A DNA stretch of 33,992 bases from Xanthobacteraceae bacterium (GCA_030038415.1 JASHOX010000251.1:1-33992), one strand, 5' to 3'. Counted from the first letter of the stretch, positions 25,926 through 33,501 are shown. Made by a program: numbers and translations. The notes: generated by a model not told the origin, from the sequence alone.

Positions 25926-26007
25926 AGAAGAAGACTAGCTGGCTTGCCAAGCCGAAGCTCGCGGCAGGGTGCGCGCCCGCCTTCGCCATTCGGCTACGGC
26001 ACGGCAA

Positions 26008-26032
26008 CCTTCACTCGCTTCGCGAGCGAAGG
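26008..26032. terminator. Hairpin between MDR gene and tRNA fragment
   Basis: CCTTCACTCG-CTTCG-CGAGCGAAGG forms a stem of ten positions with one mismatch and no T-run. It lies between convergent MDR and tRNA-like sequences, so it may end either transcript. The counterpart in repeat B is at 31442-31468. Confidence 0.45.
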
Positions 26033-26033
26033 C

Positions 26034-26080
26034 CGGTGGGTGCTGCAGGGATTGAACCTACGACCTTTCCCGTGTGAAGG
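26034..26080 (-). pseudogene. Truncated tRNA-Val(CAC), 3' half only (copy A)
   Basis: Read on the minus strand: anticodon loop TTCACAC (anticodon CAC, Val), 3' stem GGGAA, variable loop, T-arm GTAGG-TTCAATC-CCTGC, acceptor 3' strand AGCACCC, A, then CCG in place of CCA. The 5' half (acceptor 5' strand, D-arm, most of the 5' anticodon stem) is missing. Upstream bases do not pair to complete the stem. It is a displaced 3' fragment of the kind left by integration into a tRNA gene, not a functional tRNA. Confidence 0.8.
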
Positions 26081-26081
26081 A

Positions 26082-26420
26082 CTCGGAAGTCGGACGGCCC
26101 GAGTTGCCGCGACGCAGAACGCAGAGGCACCCAAATGGGCCTCAATCCGCCTGGGGTGGAATCTGCGAATTGCCGATCGATTGGTTGATCTTAAAGAAGT
26201 TGAAGAAGAGACGTTGGAACCGGTGTGTTACCGTGGCGCAATTCTTGCTCCAACTTGCAGACCGCTTTAACTCAGGCCGCCCCCCAAGACCGATGCCGCT
26301 GGCACGTCTCCTGCGCCGACGCATATGCCATCTTTATAGCGCCGCCTCTCACTCTCTCTGGATTTCTTATTTGGTGGGCAACAAGTACCTGTCTCTCCTG
26401 CTATACTCAGACCTTAGGGA
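26082..26420. other. Gene-less leader region inside the left end of the kdp cassette
   Basis: This is unique sequence between repeat A and the kdp promoter. No convincing gene is seen; the open frames read through it are short and lack ribosome sites. A CTCGG...CCGAG inverted repeat lies at its left edge (26082-26103), where similarity with repeat B has ended. TATACT at 26402-26407 has no matching -35 element. Confidence 0.5.
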
Positions 26421-26462
26421 TTGATCAAAATCAACCGCCGGCGGCTTCGTAGCGGTTATAAA
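26421..26462 (+). promoter_or_regulatory. FNR/FixK anaerobox and -10 element of the kdp operon
   Basis: TTGAT-CAAA-ATCAA at 26421-26434 is a perfect match to the FNR/FixK consensus TTGAT-N4-ATCAA. Exactly 22 bases separate it from TATAAA at 26457-26462. If transcription starts near 26469, the box is centred at -41.5 and the hexamer lies at -12 to -7, the known class II FNR/FixK activation geometry. No sigma70 -35 hexamer is present at the proper spacing, as expected for an activator-dependent promoter. The first ORF starts at 26489, 20 bases past the predicted start. Confidence 0.8.
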
Positions 26463-26488
26463 GACCCTGATTACAGCACGGAACCTAC

Positions 26489-26635
26489 ATGGCGTATACG
26501 ATTCTGATGGCTGCCGTTCTCCTTATCAGCTTTGCACTGATGATCGCCTTAGTGCAATTCAGCGAGGTCATCATCACTCGAAAGAACCCCGAGTCAGTGG
26601 GCGACTGTGACACGAAACAGGCTAACGGTAAGTAA
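26489..26635 (+). CDS. 48-aa single-helix membrane protein leading the kdp operon
   Basis: ATG 26489 to TAA 26635 encodes a hydrophobic N-terminal helix (about residues 4-29, TILMAAVLLISFALMIALVQF), then a short polar tail ITRKNPESVGDCDTKQANGK. It lies between the anaerobox promoter and kdpF, with 12 bases to the kdpF start, so it should be co-transcribed. It is not KdpF, which follows intact. I do not recognise a family. A role as an accessory KdpF-like helper of the KdpABC complex is inference from position and topology only. Its ribosome site is weak (CGGAACC). Confidence 0.65.
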   Translation: MAYTILMAAVLLISFALMIALVQFSEVIITRKNPESVGDCDTKQANGK

Positions 26636-26647
26636 TCGGAGCGCTCG

Positions 26648-26734
26648 ATGCCGTCGGTATATGTCCTTGCGGTTTTGGTGCTTCTGCTCGTGATTTATCT
26701 GTTTTACGCAGTCATTAACCCGCAGAAATTTTGA
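26648..26734 (+). CDS. kdpF: KdpF, small stabilising subunit of K+-ATPase
   Basis: This is a 28-aa single transmembrane peptide (LAVLVLLLVIYLFYAVINPQ, then KF). The length, the hydrophobic helix and the YLFYAVINPQKF ending match KdpF, which stabilises the KdpABC complex in the membrane. The ATG follows AATCGGAGCGCTCG, whose CGGAG serves as ribosome site. It lies 20 bases before kdpA. Confidence 0.92.
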   Translation: MPSVYVLAVLVLLLVIYLFYAVINPQKF

Positions 26735-26754
26735 CCGGTCAGTTGGAGCTTAAA

Positions 26755-28485
26755 ATGAGCATCCAAGCTTGGCTACAAACGGCCGCAACTCTCGTTACGG
26801 TGCTTCTGCTGAGCATTCCGACGGGGCGCTATATGGCCCGAATAGTGCTTGAACGAACAACCCGGCTCGATCGGCTGTTCGATCCAATAGATAACGCCAT
26901 CTATTTCCTGATTGGCCGAAAAGTGACCAGCCAAGCGATGACGTGGAAAGCGTACACCTTCCACATGCTGGCAACCAACCTCGTCATGACGTTGATCATC
27001 TTCGCGGTCTATTCGTTCCAGGACTATCTGCCGCTCAATCAGTTGCGCTTTCCAGGCATGGAGCCCTTTCAGGCCTTCAACACGGCTATCAGCTTCATCA
27101 CCAATACCAATTGGCAAAGCTATGCCGGCGAGACGACGCTCTCCAATTTCAGCCAGATGGGGGGCATTACATTTCCAATGTTCACTTCGGCGACGACTGG
27201 ATTCGTCGTTGCAATGGCGTGGATTCGGGCCTTTACCGTCAAGAATGGCGGCTCCGATCTCGGCAACTTTTACCGTGACTTCATCCGCTTCATCACCCGA
27301 GTGCTGTTGCCGATATGTTCGGTCATCGCACTCGTGATGATCAGCCAGGGCGCGGTGCAGACGCTCGACGCCAGCTTCGTCGCGCACACGCTCCAGGGTA
27401 GCGATCAGACCATCATCGTTGGCCCAGTTGCCTCGCAAGGCACCATCGAACTCGTCGGCACCAATGGTGGTGGCTTCTATAATGTCAATGCGGCGCATCC
27501 ATTCCAAAACCCGACGCCGATCACGAACGTCATTCTGATCGTGCTCATGGCTCTGCTGCCCGCTTCGATTGTCGTAACCTTTGGCGAAATGATCGGCAAT
27601 CGGCGGCAGGCTTGGGTGCTCTACGCGGTCATGGGGGCGCTCATGGTGCTATTGCTGGCATTGTGCGTCATTCCTGAGCAAGACGGCACGCCCACTCTCG
27701 AGAGTGCCGGCATCGAGACCAGCGCGACCGCAGATCAGCCGGGCGGCAATATGGAGGGCAAGGAAGTCCGCTTCGGCATTGCTGGGAGCAGCTTATTCGC
27801 CGACATCACCACCAGTTTTACCACGGGAGCTGTCGATTCCGCTCACGACAGCTACACGCCGCTCCCAGGCATTTCGTTGTTCGGCGGCATGATGCTGCAA
27901 TGCGTTTTCGGTGGAAAAGGAGTCGGTTTCCTCAACGCATTGATCTATGGCTTGATCGCGGTCTTCGTGGCGGGGCTGATGGTCGGTCGCACGCCGGAAT
28001 TCCTAGGAAAGAAGATAGAGACCCAAGAGATCATTCTCGTCTCGCTCGCGCTCCTCATTCATCCACTTGTCATCCTTTCTTCGACCGGCTGGTCAATGCT
28101 CGCCCCCTATGCGCTTTCTTCTCTCGGCAATAACGGCATTCACGGATATTCCGAGATCCTTTACGCCTTTGCCTCGGGCGCCGCGGATAATGGCTCAGCG
28201 TTTGCCGGTCTCAATTCTAACACCGCCTGGTTCAACCTTGCGACTGCCGCCGTAATCTTCATCGGCCGCTATCCGCCGATTATTTTCCTCATGGCAGTAG
28301 CGGGGTCGGTTGCTCGCAAGCCGACGACGACACCGTCCGCAAGCACGCTCCGGACCGACACAGCGATGTTCGGCGTGTTCTGGTTTGCCACCATCCTGAT
28401 TGTGGGCGCACTGACGTTCTTCCCGGCGCTGGTCTTCGGACCCATCGCCGAATTTTTCGCGATGAAAGCGGGACTTACCTTTTAG
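26755..28485 (+). CDS. kdpA: KdpA, K+-transporting channel-like subunit
   Basis: This encodes 576 aa, a ten-helix membrane protein that binds and conducts K+ in the Kdp P-type ATPase. The four pore-loop repeats are visible: TNTNWQSYAGETTLS, GTNGGGFYNVNAAHPFQNP, GMMLQCVFGGKGVGFLN, and ADNGSAFAGLNSNT. The length fits the family (about 557-600). The ATG at 26755 is chosen over an in-frame TTG 24 bases earlier that overlaps kdpF; GGAG lies 8 bases upstream. Codon use is more mixed and less GC-rich by eye than in upstream genes, in line with transfer. All key regions are intact. Confidence 0.97.
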   Translation: MSIQAWLQTAATLVTVLLLSIPTGRYMARIVLERTTRLDRLFDPIDNAIYFLIGRKVTSQAMTWKAYTFHMLATNLVMTLIIFAVYSFQDYLPLNQLRFPGMEPFQAFNTAISFITNTNWQSYAGETTLSNFSQMGGITFPMFTSATTGFVVAMAWIRAFTVKNGGSDLGNFYRDFIRFITRVLLPICSVIALVMISQGAVQTLDASFVAHTLQGSDQTIIVGPVASQGTIELVGTNGGGFYNVNAAHPFQNPTPITNVILIVLMALLPASIVVTFGEMIGNRRQAWVLYAVMGALMVLLLALCVIPEQDGTPTLESAGIETSATADQPGGNMEGKEVRFGIAGSSLFADITTSFTTGAVDSAHDSYTPLPGISLFGGMMLQCVFGGKGVGFLNALIYGLIAVFVAGLMVGRTPEFLGKKIETQEIILVSLALLIHPLVILSSTGWSMLAPYALSSLGNNGIHGYSEILYAFASGAADNGSAFAGLNSNTAWFNLATAAVIFIGRYPPIIFLMAVAGSVARKPTTTPSASTLRTDTAMFGVFWFATILIVGALTFFPALVFGPIAEFFAMKAGLTF

Positions 28486-28520
28486 TGCCGGCGCGCCTTG
28501 CGCTGTCGCGGAGAAAAACA

Positions 28521-30617
28521 ATGGTACCTGCGAATAAGACAGACACAGCTACGCTTGAGCTGCTTGGTGCTAATTTCCGCGGTGTGCGCCCGCGCGGCGG
28601 CTACAGCGTTGGCTTGTTAGCACAGGCGCTGACGGATTCGCTCGCCAAGTTCGATCCGCGCGTCCAGATACGCAATCCTGTGATGTTCGTCGTCTGGCTC
28701 GGCATGCTAGTGACGCTTGCGCTGACGATCCAGCCGGATTTGTTCGGTCCGTCGGATGCTTCTCATCTTTATAATGGCATTGTCACCGGAGTCCTCGCGC
28801 TTACCGTCTGGTTTGCGAATTACGCGGAAGCTCTTGCCGAGGGGCGCGGCAAAGCCAAGGCGACTGCACTGCGGCAAACGCGCGCCGATTTGGTCGGCCG
28901 CCGTATCCTCGACGGCGGTCGCGCGGATCAGGTTCCGGCAACTGAACTGCGCAAGGGCGACCTCATCCGCGTAGAGAAGAGCGAGCTTGTGCCCGCCGAC
29001 GGCGATGTCGTCGAAGGTGTCGCCTACGTCAACGAATCTGCCATTACCGGCGAATCGGCGCCGGTCTTGAAAGAGCCCGGAACCGACATGTTCTCTTCCG
29101 TTACTGCCGGTACGACGGTTATTTCGGACTGGCTGCTGGTTCGTGTATCTGCTGATCCGGGCTCCTCGTTTCTTGACCGCATTATCCACCTTGTCGAAAG
29201 TGCAAAGCGGCAAAAGACGCCGAACGAGATTGCCCTGACCGTTCTTCTCTCCATCTTGACGTTGATCTTTGTCATCGTTGTCGCGGCAATGGCTCCTGTT
29301 GCGACGTATCTGCATGCTCAGATCAATGTCGCCGATCTGATCGCGCTTCTGGTTGCACTTATTCCCACCACTATAGCGGCGCTGCTTTCGGCGATCGGAA
29401 TAGCCGGCATGGACCGCACGATGCGCTTCAATGTGTTGGCGATGTCGGGCAAGGCCATCGAGACTGCTGGCGACGTTCAGACCCTGCTGCTTGACAAAAC
29501 TGGAACGATTACCACCGGTAATCGCGAGGCGAGCGATTTCATCCCGACATCCGGCTATACGCAGAGCGAGTTGATTCAGGCCGCATACCTTGCATCCCAC
29601 TTCGATAGCACGCCGGAAGGACGGTCCATTGTCGCCAACAGCGCGGCGCGGGGTGCCCGGCCGATACCATGCCTTGGCACGGCAAAGGGCTTCGAGTTCT
29701 CCGCTCACACCCGGATGAGCGGCACCGATCTTTCAGATGGTCGGATCCTCCGCAAGGGTGCCGTAAGCGCGGTGGTCAGCCATGTTGCCGAGCATTTTCG
29801 AACGTTGGCGCCGCCTGGACTGCAGAAGATTGCGGATAGCGTTTCGACGAGAGGCGCCACCCCACTCGCTGTCAGTGTCAATGGTGACATAATCGGCATC
29901 ATAGCGCTCTCCGATAAGCTGAAGCTCGGCATTCGCGAGCGCATTCTCGAGCTGCGCAAGATGGCTGTTCGCACAATTATGGTCACCGGCGACAACCCCG
30001 TCACCGCCCGCGCTATCGCAGCCGAGGCCGGGGTTGACGAGTTCGTTGCCGAAGTCACCCCCGAACAGAAGTTGCAAATTGTACGCCGCGAACAAAGCCA
30101 AGGTCGCCTCGTCGCCATGACGGGAGACGGCACCAACGACGCACCCGCATTGGCGCAAGCTGATGTCGGCCTGGCGATGAACTCCGGAACGATGGCAGCC
30201 AAGGAGGCTGCCAACCTTGTGGACCTCGATTCCGATCCGACCAAACTGACCGATCTCGTCGCCATCGGCCGACAAATGCTGATGACGCGCGGTGCCCTGA
30301 CAACATTCTCGATTGCAAACGACGTGGCGAAATATTTCGCCATTATTCCGGCCATGTTCATTCTTGCGCTGCCGGGCTTGGCGGCTCTCAACATCATGGA
30401 TCTGGCGACGCCGCGAAGTGCGGTGCTCTCCGCCCTGATCTTCAACGCCCTGATTATACCGCTGCTCATACCGCTCGCGCTGCGCGGTGTGCGCTTCCAG
30501 GTTCAGAGTGCCGAAAAGTTGTTTCATCGCAACTTGTGGATTTACGGCGCTGGGGGCCTAGTTGCCCCGTTTATCGGCATCAAGCTGATCGACTTTGTGA
30601 TAGCGCCGCTGATCTGA
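28521..30617 (+). CDS. kdpB: KdpB, catalytic P-type ATPase subunit
   Basis: This encodes 698 aa and hydrolyses ATP to energise K+ uptake. The phosphorylated Asp325 is in DKTGTITTGN. TGES (176-179) carries the Ser whose phosphorylation inhibits the E. coli pump at high K+. The hinge motif TGDGTNDAPALAQADVG begins at residue 534. Membrane helices lie at about 52-72, 85-105, 250-300 and the C-terminal third. The ATG at 28521 has GGAGAAAAAC just upstream and is preferred over a GTG at 28485 overlapping the kdpA stop. The N-terminus is about 16 residues longer than in E. coli. Confidence 0.97.
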   Translation: MVPANKTDTATLELLGANFRGVRPRGGYSVGLLAQALTDSLAKFDPRVQIRNPVMFVVWLGMLVTLALTIQPDLFGPSDASHLYNGIVTGVLALTVWFANYAEALAEGRGKAKATALRQTRADLVGRRILDGGRADQVPATELRKGDLIRVEKSELVPADGDVVEGVAYVNESAITGESAPVLKEPGTDMFSSVTAGTTVISDWLLVRVSADPGSSFLDRIIHLVESAKRQKTPNEIALTVLLSILTLIFVIVVAAMAPVATYLHAQINVADLIALLVALIPTTIAALLSAIGIAGMDRTMRFNVLAMSGKAIETAGDVQTLLLDKTGTITTGNREASDFIPTSGYTQSELIQAAYLASHFDSTPEGRSIVANSAARGARPIPCLGTAKGFEFSAHTRMSGTDLSDGRILRKGAVSAVVSHVAEHFRTLAPPGLQKIADSVSTRGATPLAVSVNGDIIGIIALSDKLKLGIRERILELRKMAVRTIMVTGDNPVTARAIAAEAGVDEFVAEVTPEQKLQIVRREQSQGRLVAMTGDGTNDAPALAQADVGLAMNSGTMAAKEAANLVDLDSDPTKLTDLVAIGRQMLMTRGALTTFSIANDVAKYFAIIPAMFILALPGLAALNIMDLATPRSAVLSALIFNALIIPLLIPLALRGVRFQVQSAEKLFHRNLWIYGAGGLVAPFIGIKLIDFVIAPLI

Positions 30618-30632
30618 AAGGGAGTGCGTGAC

Positions 30633-31253
30633 ATGCTCGATTATCTAAGCGGCGCAGTCCGGATTTCTTTGGTGACGTTCGTGCTCTGCGGGTTTGCTTA
30701 TCCGTTAGCCGTCACCGCAATTGGTCAACTGCTCATGCCTTATCAAGCCAACGGCAGCAGAGAACTGAGTGCCGACGGTCGGATCATCGGTTCCCGGATT
30801 ATCGGGCAGGACTGGCGTGATCCGAAATGGTTTCACGGCCGCCCGTCGGCAACGGTCGCTCCTGATCCACAGGACCCGAGCGAATATATCGCGGCACCAT
30901 ACAACGCCGCCAACACCACAGCTTCGAATCTTGGCCCAACCAGCAAGGCGCTTCAGGCCCGCTTCACTGCCGATCGCAAGGTCCTCGATGAGGTGGCCCC
31001 TGAGTTGGCCGGCAGGACACTGCCCGCCGACATGTTAACCGCGTCCGCTTCCGGCCTCGATCCCGACATCACGCCGGCCAACGCTTTGCTCCAGGTAGAC
31101 CGTGTCGCGAGGGCTCGCGGCGTGCGACCCGATCAAATCACCGCTTTGATCCAGCAGCACGTGACGCCTCGTAGTCTTTGGATTTTTGGCGAGCCGCGGG
31201 TTAATGTTCTAGAGCTGAACCTGGCGTTGGAAGAGGCGTTTCCTAACAAATAG
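30633..31253 (+). CDS. kdpC: KdpC, K+-ATPase accessory subunit
   Basis: This encodes 206 aa with one N-terminal membrane helix (about 11-33, ISLVTFVLCGFAYPLAVTAI) and a periplasmic domain with family segments GRIIGSRIIGQDWRDPKWFH, GRPSAT and LGPTSKAL. The length is normal. The ATG at 30633 is taken over GTG 30624 because GGGAG sits 9 bases before it. The gene ends 21 bases before repeat B. No kdpD or kdpE follows, unlike the usual kdpFABCDE order. Confidence 0.95.
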   Translation: MLDYLSGAVRISLVTFVLCGFAYPLAVTAIGQLLMPYQANGSRELSADGRIIGSRIIGQDWRDPKWFHGRPSATVAPDPQDPSEYIAAPYNAANTTASNLGPTSKALQARFTADRKVLDEVAPELAGRTLPADMLTASASGLDPDITPANALLQVDRVARARGVRPDQITALIQQHVTPRSLWIFGEPRVNVLELNLALEEAFPNK

Positions 31254-31275
31254 AAAGGGTCAAAGCGGACATAGG

Positions 31276-31362
31276 GTCTTCGCCTTCGCCGACGCGCAGG
31301 CGGCCTACAAGCACATGGCTTCCGGCGCGCATTTCGACAAGATCGTTATTCGGGTGAAATGA
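31276..31362 (+). pseudogene. 3' fragment of an MDR dehydrogenase gene
   Basis: This is the last 28 codons and stop (VFAFADAQAAYKHMASGAHF, then DKIVIRVK) of a gene nearly identical to the MDR dehydrogenase ending at 25925. It has no start and lies directly behind kdpC. It is part of direct repeat B. Confidence 0.9.
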
Positions 31363-31468
31363 AGAAGAAGACCGGCTGGCTTGCCAAGCCGAAGCTCGCG
31401 GCAGGGTGCGCCCGCCTTCGCCATTCGGCTACGGCGCGGCAGCCTTCACTCGCTTCGCAAGCGAAGGC

Positions 31469-31515
31469 TGGTGGGCGCTGTAGGGATTGAACCTACGACC
31501 TCTCCCGTGTGAAGG
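31469..31515 (-). pseudogene. Truncated tRNA-Val(CAC), 3' half only (copy B)
   Basis: Read on the minus strand: TTCACAC loop, GGGAG stem strand, T-arm GTAGG-TTCAATC-CCTAC (perfect 5-bp pairing), acceptor strand AGCGCCC, A and encoded CCA. This half is well formed, but the sequence upstream of the anticodon loop cannot supply CTCCC, the D-arm or GGGCGCT, so the gene is broken. An intact tRNA-Val may lie to the right of this window. Confidence 0.8.
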
Positions 31516-31516
31516 A

Positions 31517-31792
31517 TTTCCTCAGGTCAGTCGATTCAATCAGTTACCTGTCGATAAAGCCACTTTCCACGGATTCTCCACTCCGAAAATGCTGGGCTAT
31601 TTGGAGAGGGAAGTCTGCTTTGTGGGGAAGAGCGGACATCCGGAAACTCCGTCTCCACGTCGGGTTTTGACCCGATCCGGAAGTTGGCCTGTGTGCCAGA
31701 CTGGCCCGACACGTGTCGCGCGGAGTCGTTGTGTCGGTATAGTGCGATCCTGTTAAACCCGGGCGCGCCAACTTGGTGTAGCACGAATGCCT
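31517..31792. other. Gene-less stretch right of repeat B
   Basis: I see no credible gene or RNA here. The motif AGCGGACAT occurs at 31631-31639 and also at 31264-31272 beside kdpC. Fragments such as GGGTTTTGACCC resemble degenerate intergenic repeat material of Bradyrhizobium-like genomes. Confidence 0.5.
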
Positions 31793-32023
31793 TCAGCGAA
31801 CCTTCACGCAGACGAATGCGGGCTTTAGCTTCGGCTGCGGTTCAATCGGTTCCAGCATCAGCCATTCGAAGAAGGTAGCGGCACGCCGCTGTTGTTGCAC
31901 CTGTTGCGGGAGCACGACAGTGTCGCGGCATTTTCTCGAACAATAGCGCCGCTTGCCAAGCCAACCGCGCCGGTGAGAGATCAGGCCAATGCCCTGGTTG
32001 CAGTCCGGATTTGAACATTTCAT
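31793..32023 (-). CDS. Small zinc-ribbon-like protein
   Basis: This encodes 76 aa. Two cysteine pairs, CSNPDC (residues 3-8) and YCSRKC (27-32), are spaced like a treble-clef or zinc-ribbon site. The C-terminal part (FFEWLMLEPIEPQPKLKPAF) is conserved in a family of short hypothetical proteins I have seen in rhizobia. AGGAGAG lies about 7 bases before the start on the minus strand. Function is unknown; DNA, RNA or protein binding through zinc is plausible. Confidence 0.72.
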   Translation of the reverse strand: MKCSNPDCNQGIGLISHRRGWLGKRRYCSRKCRDTVVLPQQVQQQRRAATFFEWLMLEPIEPQPKLKPAFVCVKVR

Positions 32024-32256
32024 GACACTCTCCTCGCGTGTTTTTTGCCTGGTTGGCCGTTTGTGCGAGTTTCCAACCGCTCGAATAGGTTGTCCCTGGA
32101 CAGCAAAAAAGGTTCACGCGCGCCAAGCGCCTGTCGCATTAGGTCCGCGATGCGTGCCCACACATCGCGTCTTTAGGTCAGGTCATGAAGCTTTCTGTTG
32201 TCGCGTGGACAGACGGGAAAGAGCCTCGGCATCCCCGCGGGGGACGCCGCGCGACG

Positions 32257-32394
32257 TTACTGCTTGGCCTGCACGCCGGCGTCGTCCGGCGCCGGCGGTT
32301 CACGGTCGAGCCAGCCTATGGCGCGATAGGCGTTGACGAGACCGGCGCCGAAAATCGGATCCGGCACCGGCGGTCCGACCGGGTGGCCGTGGTC
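32257..32394 (-). pseudogene. C-terminal scar of a subtilisin-family (S8) serine protease
   Basis: The last 45 codons read DHGHPVGPPVPDPIFGAGLV, then NAYRAIGWLDREPPAP and a short tail. FGAGLVNAYRA is the characteristic end of the subtilase domain (G-x-G-x-V-(D/N)-A). The upstream frame does not continue with S8 sequence, and the Asp, His and Ser blocks are absent, so this is a deletion remnant. Confidence 0.65.
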
Positions 32395-32722
32395 ATCAGC
32401 ACCGAATGGATTTCGGTCGGAGTCTCGACATGGCAGCCATCGGCTCGTCGGTGAGACAACCGGCTTCAACGAAGGTTCAAGCCAAAGCAGAAAATTCTTT
32501 CGGCCTACCCGGGCGCGCCGCGGTGCTTTTTCCATCCCGAGCGCCGGGCTGACCGGAAGGGTGCGAGTTTGGCGATTTTGGCGGGATTTTTCGATGGCTC
32601 AGACCAGGGGAAGTTAGTTTCGACGGAAAATCGAGCCGGCCTTAAAAGCATGAACCTTTCTTGGTCCGGTTTGTCGCACGGGCATTGGATCACACACCCC
32701 TCCAACGCTCGGAGAAACGACC
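32395..32722. other. Gene-less stretch upstream of the Gly-rich protein
   Basis: I see no convincing coding region. The open frames on both strands lack ribosome sites and recognisable motifs. It probably holds the promoter of the 32723 gene and degraded sequence from the lost protease. Confidence 0.45.
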
Positions 32723-33496
32723 ATGTCACGCAAACTCATTCTCACCATCGCGACCGCAGCTACGGTTGCTGTGGCTTCCCTCGCTTCCCAGTCGGCCGAG
32801 GCCCATGGCGGTTTCGGCGGCTTCGGTGGCGGCCGCGCATTCAGTGGCGGCCGTGGCTTCGGCGGCGGTTTCGGTGGCGGCCATGCATTCGGCGGTCTCG
32901 GCCGCGCTGCCCGCAGCTTCCGCGGACTTACCACTCACCATCTGCCGCCGGGCACGACCCTGCCGATCACGCCCGTTAAAGGCACGACGACCATTCCGCA
33001 CTTTCCGCTTCCTCCGATCACTCTCCCGGGCGACAAGCTTCCTCTCCCGAAGATCCCAAATCCCGGCGGCTTCGATCCCCATCACCACTGGGTGTTCCAT
33101 GACGGCAAGTGGTCGTTCGAGGCGGATATCGACGTTGCTGTCGACACTCCGGCCGTTGTCCCCGTCGCCGTGGCGCCAGTGCCGGCCCCGCAGACCGCTC
33201 AGTGCGGCTGCCTGACCAAGACTTATACGCCAACCGGTCTCGCGGTGTTTGCCGACATTTGCACCAAAGAGTCCGCCAGCGCTCCCGTCAACAGCGCTGT
33301 CGATGCGACGCAGACGCCGACTTCGCCGGTGTCCGCGACTGCGGTCCCGATCTCGGAGGTGCCGACTGCGCCGAACTACGCCGGCCGCACCTACGAAGAC
33401 TTCCTCGCGGCCAACCCGCAGTTCGCGCCGCCCCAGGCTGCCAACGCCCAGCCGCAAGCTTCCAGTGCCCAGCCGCAAGGAGCGCAGAAGAACTAG
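32723..33496 (+). CDS. Secreted glycine-rich protein with Pro-rich middle
   Basis: This encodes 257 aa with a Sec signal peptide (about 1-28, cut after QSAEA). A Gly/Phe-rich repeat block (FGGFGGGRAFSGGRGFGGG, residues 31-58) is followed by a Pro/Thr-rich segment (70-112) and a DPHHHWVFHDGKWSFE motif. After that come a Cys pair (CGC, then CTK near 180) and a Gln/Ala-rich tail with short QPQ repeats. GGAGAAACG gives a good ribosome site. It is probably a surface or periplasmic structural protein; I do not recognise a named family. Confidence 0.82.
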   Translation: MSRKLILTIATAATVAVASLASQSAEAHGGFGGFGGGRAFSGGRGFGGGFGGGHAFGGLGRAARSFRGLTTHHLPPGTTLPITPVKGTTTIPHFPLPPITLPGDKLPLPKIPNPGGFDPHHHWVFHDGKWSFEADIDVAVDTPAVVPVAVAPVPAPQTAQCGCLTKTYTPTGLAVFADICTKESASAPVNSAVDATQTPTSPVSATAVPISEVPTAPNYAGRTYEDFLAANPQFAPPQAANAQPQASSAQPQGAQKN

Positions 33497-33501
33497 GTCG
33501 A

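Larger units (their letters stand above)
25838..26081. repeat. Direct repeat A, left flank of the kdp cassette
   Basis: These 244 bases are repeated at 31275-31516. By eye I count about 17 mismatches and one 2-base gap, roughly 92-93% identity. The unit contains the MDR gene's last 28 codons and stop, a spacer, a hairpin and the 3' half of a minus-strand tRNA-Val. Similarity stops abruptly after GTGTGAAGGA in both copies. Because copy A is fused to the complete MDR gene, it is the likely original chromosomal flank. Confidence 0.92.
31275..31516. repeat. Direct repeat B, right flank of the kdp cassette
   Basis: This is the second copy of the 25838-26081 unit, 242 bases. It opens with a GGT/CTT junction 21 bases after kdpC and ends in GTGTGAAGGA. 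It keeps the MDR C-terminus in frame with synonymous and conservative changes (for example FDKIVIRVK for FGKIVIRVE) and a tRNA fragment closer to consensus than in copy A. The divergence argues against a recent local duplication. Confidence 0.92.

Noticed and set aside
26371..26407. Sigma70 promoter TTGGTG...TATACT upstream of kdp
   Set aside because: The spacer is 25 bases, too long for a normal promoter; the anaerobox with TATAAA has the correct geometry.
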